Assembly (NCBI RefSeq): GCF_019175285.1
Contig: NC_056524.1
Location: 6,882,837-6,946,836 of the forward strand
Direction: 5' to 3'
Source: Sceloporus undulatus
Lineage: Eukaryota > Chordata > Lepidosauria > Squamata > Phrynosomatidae
Length of the DNA stretch: 64,000 nt
How positions within the stretch are numbered: the first letter of the stretch is position 1; every line of letters begins with the position of its first letter. The notes beneath the pieces are model-generated. The model did no database searches. It was not told the origin of the DNA and saw only the letters and a program-made list of their open reading frames with translations. The translations under genes and the position numbers were made by a program. Positions 11,185 to 22,857 of this stretch are shown here, one piece after another.

Positions 11185-11810
11185 TAAGTTTACTTCTTCA
11201 GAAGCTTTTGGTGGTGTGGAAAGCCAGGGACAGATCTATATATGCCCTTGGTATGTGAGAATGTCTGCCCAGATATCTGTTGCTGTAAGCCAGCCTTCCC
11301 CAAGCAAATGTACCTCAGATGTTCCCAATGTTTCCCAGATGTTTTAGAATGCAACACTCATCATCCTCATCCAGCATAGATGCTGGTAGACCAACATATC
11401 TGGAGAATGCCAGCTTGGAGAAAGCTATGGGCTGTGGGCAGAAGAAACAGAGGTATTTCCCCTCTGGACTTGCTACCAGCAAAGCAGTCTGGAAAAAAAC
11501 CTCAGTGAAACAGAAAGGAGAACCAGAAGCACATGAAATGCCTTGAATGCACACACCTGAGTCACAGAGGGCAGGAGAGGCATGACAGGAAACGGAATAT
11601 GGGACTGGCTGGAGGAGGAGGAGAGAAACCACATCAACCACTTCAGTTTCACAAGGAAATGTGAAGCGCAGCGTATCAGAAAGAGGATCGTCAGAAAAGG
11701 CAGAAACTTCTAAAATGCTTGTGTGCATGAGGAGGGTGGGTGGAGAAACCAGACAGTGAAAGAGTGACTTTCTGGACTATAAAGTCCCCAAATCCCTAGC
11801 TAGCATAGTC
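11185..11810. other. Unassigned sequence before the L2 copy
   Basis: Two fragments of foldback-type text ('ttagaatgcaacactcatcatcctc' near 11345 and 'ggactataaagtccccaaatcccta' near 11775) lie here. No supported gene. Confidence 0.4.
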
Positions 11811-14659
11811 ATTGAAAATCAAGGCATCTACCCAGATCCCTCCCGGGGGTGGTAGACCGATTAGAATGGTCCACCCTCGAAGGCTGATGGAACCCAAAAG
11901 GTTCCAAGAAGCCCTAGAGGGGTTTATGGTTGGAAATGACGGCGATTCTGTTGATGCCCTGACTAACACCTGGGACATTGATCTCTCCAGGGCTATACAC
12001 AGTATCGCTCCCAAGCGCCCTCTCAGGCCTGCTTCCAAAAAGAAGCCCTGGTATACGGAAGATCTCCGGGCAAGGAAGCGGGTGCTGCGACAGCTAGAGT
12101 GTGCCTGGCGGAGATACCAGTGCTTATCCGACAAGGCTCTCCTAGACCGACTTTTGGAGGACTATGGAGAGGTGATAGATGCAGCAAAGAACTTGTTCTT
12201 TGCTGCACGTATCGCGTCCGCGGTGTCGCGTCCAGCAGAGCTGTTCAGGGTGGTGAGGGAGCTAACTCAGCTCCCTCCTGCTCTGAACCCTATCCTTGAA
12301 CCATCTAAGGCCTGCTGTGACCAATTTAACAACTTCTTCGCGGATAAAACCTCTCGGATAAGGGAAGGTCTTGACGCTAGCATTGGTGCAGAACCCGGAG
12401 TAGAGGCATCCAGAGCTTACGTGGACTCGGTTATACTGGATCACTTTGAGTCTGTAAGTACCGAGGATGTGGACAAGATCCTTAGAAGTGTTAGGAAGAC
12501 AACTTGCTCCCTCGATCCCTGTCCCTCATGGCTAGCGGCTCAGGGGGGACCGGTAGTAACATCTATGTTACACCGTATAATTAATACATCATTGAGGGAT
12601 GGGCAATTTCCAGCTAGCTTAAAATTGGCCATTGTAAAACCATTGCTAAAAAAGCTCTCCCTCAACCCCCTGATGCATAATAATAATCAGCCAGTATCGC
12701 TATTGCCATTTTTGGGTAAGGTGATTGAGAGGGCGGTTGCAATCCAGCTTCAATCGATCTTGGATGAAACGGATTATCTGGACCCATTTCAAACCGGCTT
12801 TCGGGCAGGTTATGGGGTTGAGCCTGCTATGGTCTCCCTGGTTGATGATCTCTGTCTGGGCATGGACAGGGGTAGCGTGTCCCTGTTGGTGCTCTTGGAC
12901 ATCTCAGCGGCTTTCGATACCATAGACCATGGTATCCTTCTGGAGCGCCTGGCAGAGTTGGGAATTGGGAGCACTGCGCTCCATTGGTTCCGATCCTACC
13001 TCTCCGGGAGGTTCCAGATGGTGCAGCTGGGGGATGTGTGCTCCGACAAGAGGGCCCTGACATCTGGAGTCCCTCAAGGAGCCATTTTGTCCCCCATGCT
13101 TTTTAACATTTACATGAAACCGCTGGGAGAGATCATCCAGAGGCATGGGGCGCGGGGTTATCAGTACGCTGATGACACCCAAATAGTCTTCTCTATGTCT
13201 CCAACTGATTCAGTGACCAAGGATGGCATCTCTCCTCTTGTTGTCTGTCTGGAGTCGGTAATGGGCTGGATGAGGGAAAACAGACTCAGCCTGAATTCAG
13301 AGAAAACGGAAGTGCTCGTGATAGGTTCTCCTGGCCCAGGGATGGCGGTATTTCCACCTGTCCTGAATGGGATCACGCTTCCTGTGAAGGACTCTGTACG
13401 CAGTCTGGGGGTGCTTCTTGATTCGTCACTCCACCTTATTTCACAGGTGGATGCGACGGTCAGGAGCACCTGTTATCAGCTTCGGCTGATACGCCAGCTG
13501 CGTCCCTACCTGAGTCAGGGGGACCTTGAAACAGTAGTACATGCTCTGGAAACCTCTCGTTTGGATTTCTGCAATGCGCTCTACATGGGGCAACCCTTGT
13601 ACCATACCTGGAAGCTGCAATTGGTGCAGAATATGGCGGATAGACTGGTCACTAATACATCTAGGACCAGTCACATAACACAGGNNNNNNNNNNNNNNNN
13701 NNNNNNNNNNNNNNNNNNNNNNNNNNNNNNNNNNNNNNNNNNNNNNNNNNNNNNNNNNNNNNNNNNNNNNNNNNNNNNNNNNNNGCCTGAATTCAGAGAA
13801 AACGGAAGTGCTCGTGATAGGTTCTCCTGGCCCAGGGATGGCGGTATTTCCACCTGTCCTGAATGGGATCACGCTTCCTGTGAAGGACTCTGTACGCAGT
13901 CTGGGGGTGCTTCTTGATTCGTCACTCCACCTTATTTCACAGGTGGATGCGACAGTCAGGAGCACCTGTTATCAGCTTCGGCTGATACGCCAGCTGCGTC
14001 CCTACCTGAGTCAGGGGGACCTTGAAACAGTAGTACATGCTCTGGTAACCTCTCGTTTGGATTTCTGCAATGCGCTCTACATGGGGCAACCCTTGTACCA
14101 TTCCCGGAAGCTGCAATTGGTGCAGAATATGGTGGATAGACTGGTCACTAATACATCTAGGACCAGTCACATAACACAGGTCTTAAAAGACCTTCATTGG
14201 CTGCCCATTCGCTTCCGGGCGCAATACAAGGTGTTGATTATTACCTATAAAGCCCTAAATGGCTTGGGCCCAGGGTACTTGGAGGACCGCCTCTCTCCAT
14301 ATAATCCGCCCCGCACACTCAGATCAGCCGGGAAGCAAATGCTTCCACCACCAGGAGGGCCTTTTCTATTTTGGCCCCCAAGCTCTGGAACTCGCTCCCC
14401 GGCGAGCTCCGCTTGGCCACCTCCTTACACCAATTTAAGAAGGGGCTGAAAACACACTTTTTCGAGCAGGCATACACCTGACTCCTGACTTCTGTACGCT
14501 CTCCCTCCCCTCCTGACAGCACTGCTGAGCTGGCATGAGATATGGTTTTGTTATTTGTATATGGGGGGATTTTTAATATATTCATGTTTTAATATTTATA
14601 TTGTATGTTATATATGCTGTTAAACCGCTTTGATCAATAGAAAAGCGGTATATAAATAA

Positions 14660-14690
<31 letters not shown>
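11811..14690 (+). mobile_element. L2-clade LINE with long reverse transcriptase frame
   Basis: From 11812 a frame stays open to the gap at 13685, about 624 residues. It runs from the linker after the endonuclease (PPGGGRPIRM), through LLDISAAFDTIDHG and SGVPQGAILSPMLFNIYM, to the catalytic YQYADDTQIV. The thumb and C-terminal part follow (RLDFCNALYMGQPLYH). The endonuclease is absent, so the copy is 5' truncated. Beyond the gap the frame continues from 13808 but shifts near 14335 in the last 40 codons. The 3' end has a hairpin (arms around ACCGCTTTGATC...AAAAGCGGTAT) and an (ATT)n tail. Long intact stretches indicate a fairly young copy. Confidence 0.9.
13685..13784. other. Assembly gap of exactly 100 N, with duplicated flanks
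   Basis: The gap lies inside the L2 copy. The 396 bases before it (13289-13684) and the 396 bases after it (13785-14180) align without indels, with five substitutions that I can count. The size is a placeholder, and the true length is unknown. Confidence 0.95.
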
Positions 14691-14692
<2 letters not shown>

Positions 14693-15101
14693 TGCCATTT
14701 GGAATTATTTTTTTGAAATTTAAATGAATGTGAAAAGCATCTCTTTTTTGGTCTGAATACTTTCCTATTCTACCTCTGAATGCATCATTTAGTCAATGGC
14801 GGTTAGTAGTTTCAATGTCAATGGGGTGGTGAAACCGCTTTGGGTTTTGGTCCAAACTGTAAAGGACCTGCCCAAATAGACTCAGTACATCACTACATTT
14901 AAAATTCAGACTCAAGCACAGAACAGCCCACCAGCTGCCATAGGACTTGTCAGTAGCAAAAGTAGGTCTCCGCTGCCTCCATTCTGGCCCATTATCACTC
15001 CATTCCTGGCTTCACCCTTTAGACCTTGTCAGCCCAGGACCCAACAGCCAGTTCAACCTATGACTTTGGTCTCTGACCCATTTGTCCCTCACCTTCCAAC
15101 T
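14691..15101. other. Unassigned sequence
   Basis: Nothing recognised. It lies between the L2 tail and a foldback element. Confidence 0.4.
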
Positions 15102-15106
15102 CTATG

Positions 15107-15423
15107 GGGATTATCACACGGAGGCACTTACGTGGGTGAAACATTGCAGAATTGTTTCAGAAGCTCGAAGGTGGGATTGTCCATTGCATTTCTAAAACAT
15201 AACTGACGTTCCCCGCTTTCCTTCCATCGACAAAGCGTTTATGAAAAAGCCAGGAGAATCAATTTTTGAATAACGGGATATCCTTCGCTATGAATGCTTC
15301 ATCGACGGAAGGAAAGTGGGAAGCCTCAATTATGTTTAGAAGTGCAATGGACGATCCCACCTTCATGCTTCTGCAACAGTTCTACAACGTTTTGCCCACT
15401 AAGTGCCTCCATATGATAAGGTC
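15107..15423. mobile_element. CATAG-flanked foldback element, copy 2
   Basis: A strongly palindromic 317-bp unit. The left arm ('gaggcacttacgtgggtgaaa', 'gaaggtgggattgtccattgc', 'tttccttccatcga') is mirrored by the right arm ('tcgacggaaggaaagtggg', 'gcaatggacgatcccaccttc', 'gcccactaagtgcctcc'). The 5-bp direct repeat CTATG (reverse complement CATAG) flanks it at 15102-15106 and 15424-15428. Confidence 0.85.
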
Positions 15424-15525
15424 CTATGATTCAATGATACTCAGTGCTTACATATCGTTGCCAGAATCAGCCTTCACGTATGTGCTGCCACACAGCTAGG
15501 CTCCAGGCTTGGCAGTCTTTCATAG

Positions 15526-15828
15526 GAGATTATCATCAGCAAAAAAGATGGAAGCCTAGTGGTATGCTCCCATCAACATGAAGATTATCACACAACATTA
15601 TGTGAAGTCACAGTTATCCTGTGATAATCCTGTGAATAAAGAGGAATTCTAGCACCACTTTTTATTCACAGAAAATCCCAGTGAATAAAAAGCAGCACTA
15701 GGATTCTTCTTTATTCATGGGATAATCAAGGGATAATTGTACATCATGTGATAATCTTCACATTATCATGAGATATTGAAGGGAGCACACTACTATGCTC
15801 CCAACTTTTTTACTGGTGTGATAATCTC
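15526..15828. mobile_element. CATAG-flanked foldback element, copy 3
   Basis: The ends GAGATTATCA and TGATAATCTC are inverted, and the arms include 'aaaaaagat' / 'actttttta' and 'tatgctccc' / 'gggagcacac'. An inner palindrome with repeated 'tgtgataat' sits around 15580-15760. CATAG flanks both ends (15521-15525 and 15829-15833). Confidence 0.85.
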
Positions 15829-15907
15829 CATAGTCAAATATATAGTCATTTAGAACATGGAGGTTCCATTGAGCTATCATCATCGCAGTAAACTGGGACT
15901 GTAACAA

Positions 15908-16150
15908 AATCATAGACTCACAGAATCCTAGAGTTGGAAGAGATCCCAAGGGTCATCCAGTCCAACCCCCGCCATGCAGGAACTCACAATCAAAGCATCC
16001 CCAACAGATGGCCATCCAGCCTCTGTTTAAAAACCTCCAAAGAAGGAGACCCCACCACTCTCTGAAGGAGTGTGTTCCAATGTCAAACAGCCCTTACTGC
16101 AGGATGTTCTTCCTAAGGTAGAGGTGGAATCTCTTTTCCTGGAGTTGGCT
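15908..16150 (-). mobile_element. CR1 LINE 3' end
   Basis: The reverse complement reads as the CR1 C-terminal codons and 3' tail: 'cctagagttggaagagatccc', 'cagtccaacccccgccatg' and the 'tctgtttaaaaacctcc' block. Confidence 0.85.
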
Positions 16151-16289
16151 GAAAGCGAAGGGAAATGTAGCTGCCTAATCCAAATTTTCTGCAAATAGCT
16201 TCCCTGTCACTTTTAAAAGTACATAGACAAGGTCCAGGGTTATGGAAAATCTGGAAAATTTGGGGTACCCTGGATTTTACTTCAGTGTA

Positions 16290-16375
16290 GACAAGCCGTC
16301 AGATACATAGCAAGAAAACCCTGTGATAATGTCGCCATAAATCAGAAACAACTTGAAAGCGCACAACAACAAAGT
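16290..16375 (+). mobile_element. Sauria SINE tail fragment
   Basis: Only the Bov-B-like end remains: AGCAAGAAAACCCTGTGATAA, GTCGCCATAAATCAGAAACA and GCGCACAACAACAA. Confidence 0.7.
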
Positions 16376-16685
16376 GGAATCATAGGGCTTTATTTGTGCA
16401 GTGTGAAAGTGCCCCTAGTTTTAAAAAGGCCTCTCCTGGGCCTAACACTTTCCAAGGGGGTGGGAGGGGTGGTATCCAAAAGCACATTAAAATGCCCCCA
16501 TCGCTTTCTGAAATTCTCTTTTCTACACTACCATTAAAGGGGCAGGGGCCTTTTGTAAGCCCTGAGGAGGATGGGGGCATTTTTAGTTTGAAAAATTGGG
16601 GGGGAAATGTACAAAATTGGGTGGGTGGGGTGGCAGAGCCCCCAAAGACCTCAAAATCCTGGTGGGCCATATAAGGCCTGCAGGC
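16376..16685. repeat. G-rich unclassified repeat-like stretch
   Basis: The left end resembles the terminal arm of the MITE at 4683 ('gtggaatcatagggct'). Inside, 'aaatgcccccatc' (16492) and 'gatgggggcattt' (16569) are inverse complements, so this may be another foldback element. Borders not set. Confidence 0.4.
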
Positions 16686-16688
16686 TTC

Positions 16689-16752
16689 ACTCATAGAATC
16701 ATAGAGTTGGAAGAGACCCCAAGGGCCACCCAGTCCAACCCCTTGCCATCCA
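16689..16752 (-). mobile_element. CR1 3' tip
   Basis: It has only the last 60 or so bases of CR1 in reverse ('aatcatagagttggaagagac', 'cagtccaacccc'). Confidence 0.7.
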
Positions 16753-17269
16753 TTTAAGACTATGAATCGAGCATTAATGTGCATCTCTTGCTGCTAGCCA
16801 GTGGTCTGGGGATGGCCAGAGCAAGTGTATCTTGTCTGCGTCATTGTTTGTCTTGGTTTTAAAATAGCCCTATTGTGAAAAGAAGAATGGGAAGTCGGCG
16901 CAGGGGTAAGTGTTTAAAATCCCGAAACTAGATAAAGATCTAACTTTCAGGGAAGCTTGTTTTGCCAAGTACAGCAAATAAGACCATACTTTTTATGGGA
17001 TGCTGCTAATCCCGTAGCGAAGGTAGGTGAGCACTTGCACTACAATGATGTCTTCTACAATACGGCAGTTCAATTAATTTGCTTTTTCAGACTAAACTCC
17101 CTTCTTTCTTTTCTCTTGGACAAGGAATATATATGCAGAAGTTGGAAAAGTTCCTTTTTTGACTATAACTCCCAGAATCCTTAACCAGCATTTATAATGC
17201 TGCGGGTTTCACCCCAAGAGCTGCCTTCTCTCATAACATTTCAGGGGTTGTGTTCCAGTGTTGGTGGTT

Positions 17270-17985
17270 GTATACCTTCCAACATTTTACAGATGAAAAC
17301 CAGGATACATGTGCCCAAGTAACATCAGAGTGTGGTCAAGACTGCACAAGTTATTTATGAGGAAGAAAGACAAGCTAGGAAAGGCTCCAGCAGTTTGTCT
17401 TGTCTGAGACTACTGGGAAGGGCCTGATTTTACCTTCTCTTCTCCTTTTTTCTCCCTGGAGTTGAGTACAAACCCCTTTTGCACTCTGAGCACACTTTGC
17501 AGGGTGGCTACAGCAGTTTGCTTTTGCTTGAGTTTATAGGATGGGGCATGATTCGTCTACCTCCTCTCACCTTGCCCAGAGCTGAATTAACTGAGTGCAA
17601 ACTACTTTTAGGCCAACCAGCGTGAAGTAGTGGTTTGAGAGTTGGACTACGACTCTGGAGAGAAGGGTTTGATTTCCACTCAGCCATGAAATCCACTGCA
17701 TGACCTTGGGCAAGTCACATGCTCTCAGCCTCAGGGGAAGGCAAGGGCAAACCTCCTCTGAACAAATCTGACAGAGTTACCTTAGGGGTGCCATAACATG
17801 GAAATGACTTGAGGGGACACAACACACACACACAAACTACTTTTGATTTCTGTGATTCTATGTACTTTGAAGTCAGTTTGCAGTGAATGAAACATGCAAA
17901 GAATGAAAGGGGAAAGTGGGAGGAAGAGAGAGAAACTGGGGCATTCTAAAAGCTGCTGGAAAAGTGGGATGACAGAGGATTAATT
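17270..17985 (+). repeat. Interspersed repeat X, copy 1 (interrupted by a SINE)
   Basis: It begins 'ccaacattttacagatgaaaa', continues with 'gctccagcagtttg' and 'gactactgggaagggc', and ends 'aaagtgggatgacagaggatta'. The same order occurs at 37672 and 61955, and inverted at 38995. A Sauria SINE sits at 17610-17850. Class unknown. Confidence 0.6.
17610..17850 (+). mobile_element. Sauria SINE, near full length
   Basis: Head 'ccagcgtgaagtagtggtttgag', body 'gaccttgggcaagtcacatgc' and tail 'ggaaatgacttgaggggacac' followed by ACACAC. Inserted into repeat X. Confidence 0.85.
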
Positions 17986-18084
17986 GGGGCTGTCAAACCA
18001 AGAGGTTTGGAGGGTATGCCATCCCTTGGTCTCAAAATTCAGCCCTAAAATCTCAGGGCCTAGTATAATCTTGATGTGGCAACC

Positions 18085-18308
18085 CTTGTTGTTGTTGTAT
18101 GCCTCCAAGTCATTTCTGACTTATGGCGACTCTCAGGCCATGGGTTTACTTGGCAAGATTTGTTCAGAGGTGGCTTGCCATGGCCTTCCTCTGTGGCTGA
18201 GACAGTGTGACTTGCCCAAGTTTACTCAGTGGGTTCCATCACCGAGCTGAGAATCGAACCTTGGTTTCCAGAGTTGTAGTCCAACGCTCAAACCACTGCA
18301 CTTCAAGG
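18085..18308 (-). mobile_element. Sauria SINE, near full length
   Basis: In reverse: (TTG)n end, CCAAGTCATTTCTGACTTATG, CTTGCCCAAGTTTACTCAGTGG, and the head near 18280 with AACGCTCAAACCACTGCA. Confidence 0.85.
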
Positions 18309-18797
18309 ACTTTAACTCTTAAAAATCTGTGTTTGAAGCCACATTTCTCAAATGGTTTGAACGAATGAGGACTGCTTTGTGTGATCCTAGCTTTCTGTTA
18401 GTATTTTAATCCCTAGGAATCTTGGCAGTTGCAATGGGTGGATGGGGAGTCCAAAGGGGTCTGGAAAGTCTGTCTGTTTAACATATCTCACCGTGATTCA
18501 TGGCTATATAAAACTTCAGGGAATTTGGTGTTTGACATAAAGTTAATACCAACGGAGCGCATCACACGCAAGGACTTTTGCTCATGAGCAACTCACTCTC
18601 TCCTCTTCTCAGGAGTGTGTTTGTGTGTGTAGGGGGCTGGGACAACACTGGCAAATCCCACAATCAGTTTGGAGAGCCATCTCCTGCATTCCCTGTCTAA
18701 CATTACACTTTATCACTCATTTTTAGACACCTTTAGATATGCACATTTTTCTTGCAAGCAATCCTTGTCTTCCAGAGTCTGGAAACGTTCCTTTTGG

Positions 18798-18882
18798 GAT
18801 TGCACCCCACCCCCCAAAAAAACCCTCTACCAGGCAGAACGGCATTATTTGCAAAAGCTGGAAAAGTTACTTTGGGGTGGGA
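18798..18882. repeat. Foldback-type DNA repeat fragment
   Basis: 'ctctaccaggcagaacggcatta...gaaaagttactttgggg' matches 50745-50850 in reverse complement. Both copies lie directly next to a Sauria SINE head. Confidence 0.55.
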
Positions 18883-18884
18883 CA

Positions 18885-19125
18885 TTTGGAGAGCCAGTGT
18901 GATCTAGCGGTTTGAGCGTTGGGCTCTGGAGAATAGAGTTTGAATCCCAACTTGGCCATGAAACCCACTGAGTGATCCTGGGTGAATGACACTCTCTCAG
19001 CCTCAGAGGATGGCAGTGGCAAACCCCCTTTCAAGAAACGTTCCAAGAAAACCCGGTGATAGGTTCGCTTTATGGTTGCCATAAAGTCGGAAATGATTTA
19101 GAGGCACACAACACAACAACTTGCC
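18885..19125 (+). mobile_element. Sauria SINE, full length
   Basis: Head 'gagagccagtgtgatctagcg', body with GGATGGCAGTGGCAAACCCC, tail 'ttgccataaagtcggaaatga' and ACACAACACAACAAC. Confidence 0.85.
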
Positions 19126-20250
19126 CAGCTAGAATGGATTATCCTCCATGGAAGCACAGAAAATGTACTTTTGGCAACTATAACGAACAGAATCCCATAC
19201 ACATTATGGCCAGAGGTTGGTGGATACTGAACTGCACTCCCCAGAAGCACTTTTCTAGGTTCTGTTCTTGTCTATTGCTACTTTCCTCAACTTGGTGCAT
19301 TCCAGATGCCCTCTGGGTCCCATTATCCAAGCACATCTGCCTCCACTCTGACTCTTTGTACGTTTTCCAAGGCTGGTAATTTATTTATTCTTTCAAAGGA
19401 ACATAGAATTCGGAGTCATCCCTAAACTGGGCCTTAGTCATACAAGCTGCAGGAGGTTGCCACAAAAATATATTTAAGAAATTCATAATTAGGAGTCATT
19501 TCCCAGAAGAGTTTCATCCAACAGAGTTCTCTGAAGAAGTCATTTTACTGGTTTTCGAAGGAAAAGATTAATTTGTAGTCTCAATTTCTTTTTAAAAAAC
19601 CACTCTATTTTAAAGACACAGCTTGGGCGTCAAACTATCTAAAGTGCATATTTCTCTCCTATAGAAATGAATACGGGTAAAATTGGAGGGTATCTGTATT
19701 GTAGACTTGAGTCAATTGACTTGGACTTGACTTTTACAATCTGCATTGTAAAAATTTGTAGCAGTTTAATATCTCTCTTAATTCTCTGGCTCCATCCTAC
19801 TGACCTCTGGAATTTGTAGTTTCTTGAGGTTTGGTACGTTGGCAGTTGGGTATTATGTAAATTTAATGATTAGATGAAATAATAACATAAAAATAGGATT
19901 GCACTCTTAGATCTAGATTTCAGTGAAGAAATCAACCAATGTCCCAGACAGCAGAACCTCATGAGATAAAATGTGACTCCAAGAAACTGACATCTCTGCA
20001 CATTAAAAACTAGATTGTTAGGGGCAAAGCATTAAAACTGGCCATGCTGGTTGGGGGATTCTGGGTGTTGTAGTTCAGAATTATCATTTTTCTGAGCTTC
20101 GGGGAACAGGTTTATAATCTTCCTCCTAATACTTTGGTTTTGTGTGTGGAAAGATTTGATTTGATTAGAATTTGACATGGAGGGGAATTTATGTGTCTTG
20201 TTGCAAATTAATGGTCTCTTAGCTTCACTGGCTGCCTTTTAAATAAAATA
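19126..20250. other. Mostly unassigned sequence
   Basis: The only item recognised is the block near 19704 ('tgtagacttgagtcaattgac'), also present at 20722. No supported gene. Confidence 0.4.
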
Positions 20251-20717
20251 CGCAGTGGCGTCACTAGGGTTGGTGTCACCCCAGTTCCATAACTCATGGT
20301 GTCACCTCTAGACTGGCAGCTACTCTGAGTGGAAGCCACTGGTGGAGGGAGGAGTCCAGTCTTGGTTGTCTTCTTCTGCTCCAGGAGCAAAGATGGGGGT
20401 GAGAGGTTGCCTAGATCAGGGTACTAGGGATTCCCTTGTTCTGCAAAAGTGGGGAAGGGAAGGGCACAGAAAGGATAGATGAGGAGGAGAAGGGTGTCAC
20501 TGCCATCCCTGCAACACTTCCACTTGGTCTCATGGCCCAAACCCCCATCCTTGGCAGAAAGTGCTAGATATTGAGTCTTCCCCTCCACAGTTGGGATGCA
20601 CAACCCTGGGGACAGAGTTGTCACCACTACCACCAACATCTTCCCTTTCCTGACACAGCCAGCAGTCCTACTAGACCAGATGGCAGCAGAACCCAACTCC
20701 ACCTGTAGTTGTAGCAA

Positions 20718-21450
20718 TGATGTAGACTTGAGTCAATTGACTCAGACTTGCCTTGAACTCAAGTCATTCCAATGACTCAACCTGGGCTCGATTTGACAAT
20801 AAATGACGCTGACTTGACTCAACTCAACACAAGACTTTTATATTTTCAAAGAGCGACTTGCTGGTCTAACTTCATCCAGAAATAGCAAAAGCGTTAGACA
20901 AAGGGTTTGAGTAAATGGTTGAGGTCTGCCTGCCGAAAGAGATAAAGCAGCTGAAAATGCTGACTGCATTTAAAACAACATTAAAGACACATCTCTTTTA
21001 AATTATGACTTTTTAATTGGTTTATTTTAAAGAATGTATTATGAATGTATTTTAATTGTTTTTATAGTACTGTATTTTAACTGTTGGGTTTATGTGTTTT
21101 CTTCTTTAATTGTGTTTTCTATTTTAATATTTTGTACCCTGCCTCAAGCCTTTATAAGAGGGAAAGAAATACAATTTGTTGTTGTTGTTGTTGTAGTTGT
21201 TACTCAACCACCTTTTCAAAAGCTTTAGAAAGTTCTTTCCACCACAAGCCCATTGTCTAACATATTTGTTGTTCCTCTCTGAGAATTCCTCCCTAAGTTT
21301 GTACACCTGTCTTGATTTCCTAGTTATTGAAACCTACCTCTCCTATACTACTATCAACTTCTTTTTTCTGTTAAAGTTGGCCCCCAGAAAGTACCTTGCA
21401 ATGACCTGAGACGTGACTTGAGACTCAGAGTAAAAGACTAGTATACATCA
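20718..21450. repeat. Possible DNA element with ACTTGAGTC motifs, hosting an L2-like tail
   Basis: 'gacttgagtcaattgactcagac' at the left and 'gacgtgacttgagactcaga' at the right may be the ends of one element. An L2-like 3' end (20860-21198) lies inside. Borders and class are uncertain. Confidence 0.4.
20860..21198 (+). mobile_element. LINE 3' end, L2-like
   Basis: It encodes a degraded 'LTAFKTTLKTHLF'-like terminus, then an AT-rich 3' region with 'gtaccctgcctcaagcc' and a (GTT)n tail. It is very short and old. Confidence 0.55.
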
Positions 21451-22390
21451 CTGGGTTGTAGTGGATGGAAAACAGAGGTGTCATGGTTGATAGAGGGGGG
21501 CATTTGGGGAGTTTTGAGATGAATGGTGAGCAGCCAACTCACCAGATGTCATCCCACTCTGCAAGTGTCACTGAGTGTGGTCCGCAATTCCCTATGATGC
21601 CACAGAAAATAAGTGTTCTAAGTCTGTGTTCTAAGTCTGCCCACAGCCTCTGCTAGCCATTTTGTGAAATGACATGGCACCATAGCAAACATTTTGTGGA
21701 ATGACATGACACTACAGCAGCCCATTTGTAAACCCAAATGTGTTAATGATTAGTTCTGTGCTCTGTTTTGGACCAGTGTTGTAAGGATTATCAAGATAAT
21801 GCATGCAACGTGTTTTGCATACCATACAGTTCTAAGTGTAGTTATTATAATGAGGAAATAGTCTGGCTGGAACCATTTCCTTTAATTGGAACAAGAATCT
21901 TTTTCTGCTGTTTGTGGTCTATGTTTCCAAATTACAATTCATAACATATGCTATTTCCTATATCAGTCTGCATCCTGTTTTCTGAGAAACTATGGCTGGA
22001 TACCAATCCTAAATATTACGTCTGCTTGGCACAAACAGAAAAGAATTTCCACATCTCCAGTTAGGCTATGTTTTTGCTTTGTTGGAAGGACAGCTCTAAT
22101 TATTCAATAACTGCTTTATTGTTTTCACAGCACCTCCTGAGAAATATTCAGGTCAAATCCTTGGAAATATTGAAGGAATAGTGTGTGCTGCTTATAATAA
22201 ATGCCTTTGCAACTAGTTTACTTAATGTGGTTTAGACTTTGCACTCTTGAATGCTGGCATGTCCAGCTCACATTTACATTGTATGTTTAATTTACATAGA
22301 GCTTTACCATCTTGATTGTGTTGGCCTTCATGACAAATGTGAAATGGCTCACAACACACCTGTAGACCTTTTTTTACCAGATTTTACTTA
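21451..22390. other. Unassigned sequence
   Basis: No repeat family or exon that I can support. Confidence 0.4.
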
Positions 22391-22395
22391 TACAC

Positions 22396-22500
22396 TGTTG
22401 TTGTTGTTTGCCTTCAAGTTGTTTCTGACAGTAAGGCAAACCAATGGATTTGTAATTGGTTGAAAGACCAAACCCAAAGGATACTCAGCAATGGCTCCTC
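22396..22500 (-). mobile_element. Sauria SINE tail fragment
   Basis: 'gttgttgttgtttgccttcaag' and 'gtttctgacagtaaggcaaacc' are the SINE/Bov-B tail in reverse. Confidence 0.65.
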
Positions 22501-22505
22501 TTCAT

Positions 22506-22655
22506 AAAATCATAGAATCATAGAATCTCAGAGTTGGAAGAGACCCCAAGAGCCATCCAGTCCAGCCACATTCTGCCATGCAGGAATTCTCAATCAAAGC
22601 ATCCCTGACAGATGGCCATCCAGCCTCTGTTTAAAGACTTCCAAGGAGGATATTT
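22506..22655 (-). mobile_element. CR1 LINE 3' end
   Basis: 'atcatagaatcatagaatctc', 'gttggaagagaccccaag' and 'cagcctctgtttaaagac' in reverse orientation. Confidence 0.85.
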
Positions 22656-22857
22656 TGGGGAGTCTAAATATGAAATATGAAATTCATTTATGCTTCATAT
22701 ACATTTTTATGAAAATCTGAAGGTAGTTTTATACATAATATTTTAAATAGTTTTGTGCAGGAATCAAAGCCTGTGTACACTGAACGATAAGAAAGCACAG
22801 GTGTTACTATCTCAACCCCATGTGTGGACGATTTGGGAGTATTTTGGATTTTGAAAA

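Noticed and set aside
11315-11728. 137-codon minus frame with a leader-like middle
   Set aside because: It overlaps a common foldback-type fragment near 11345, shows no splice or polyadenylation context and resembles no family.
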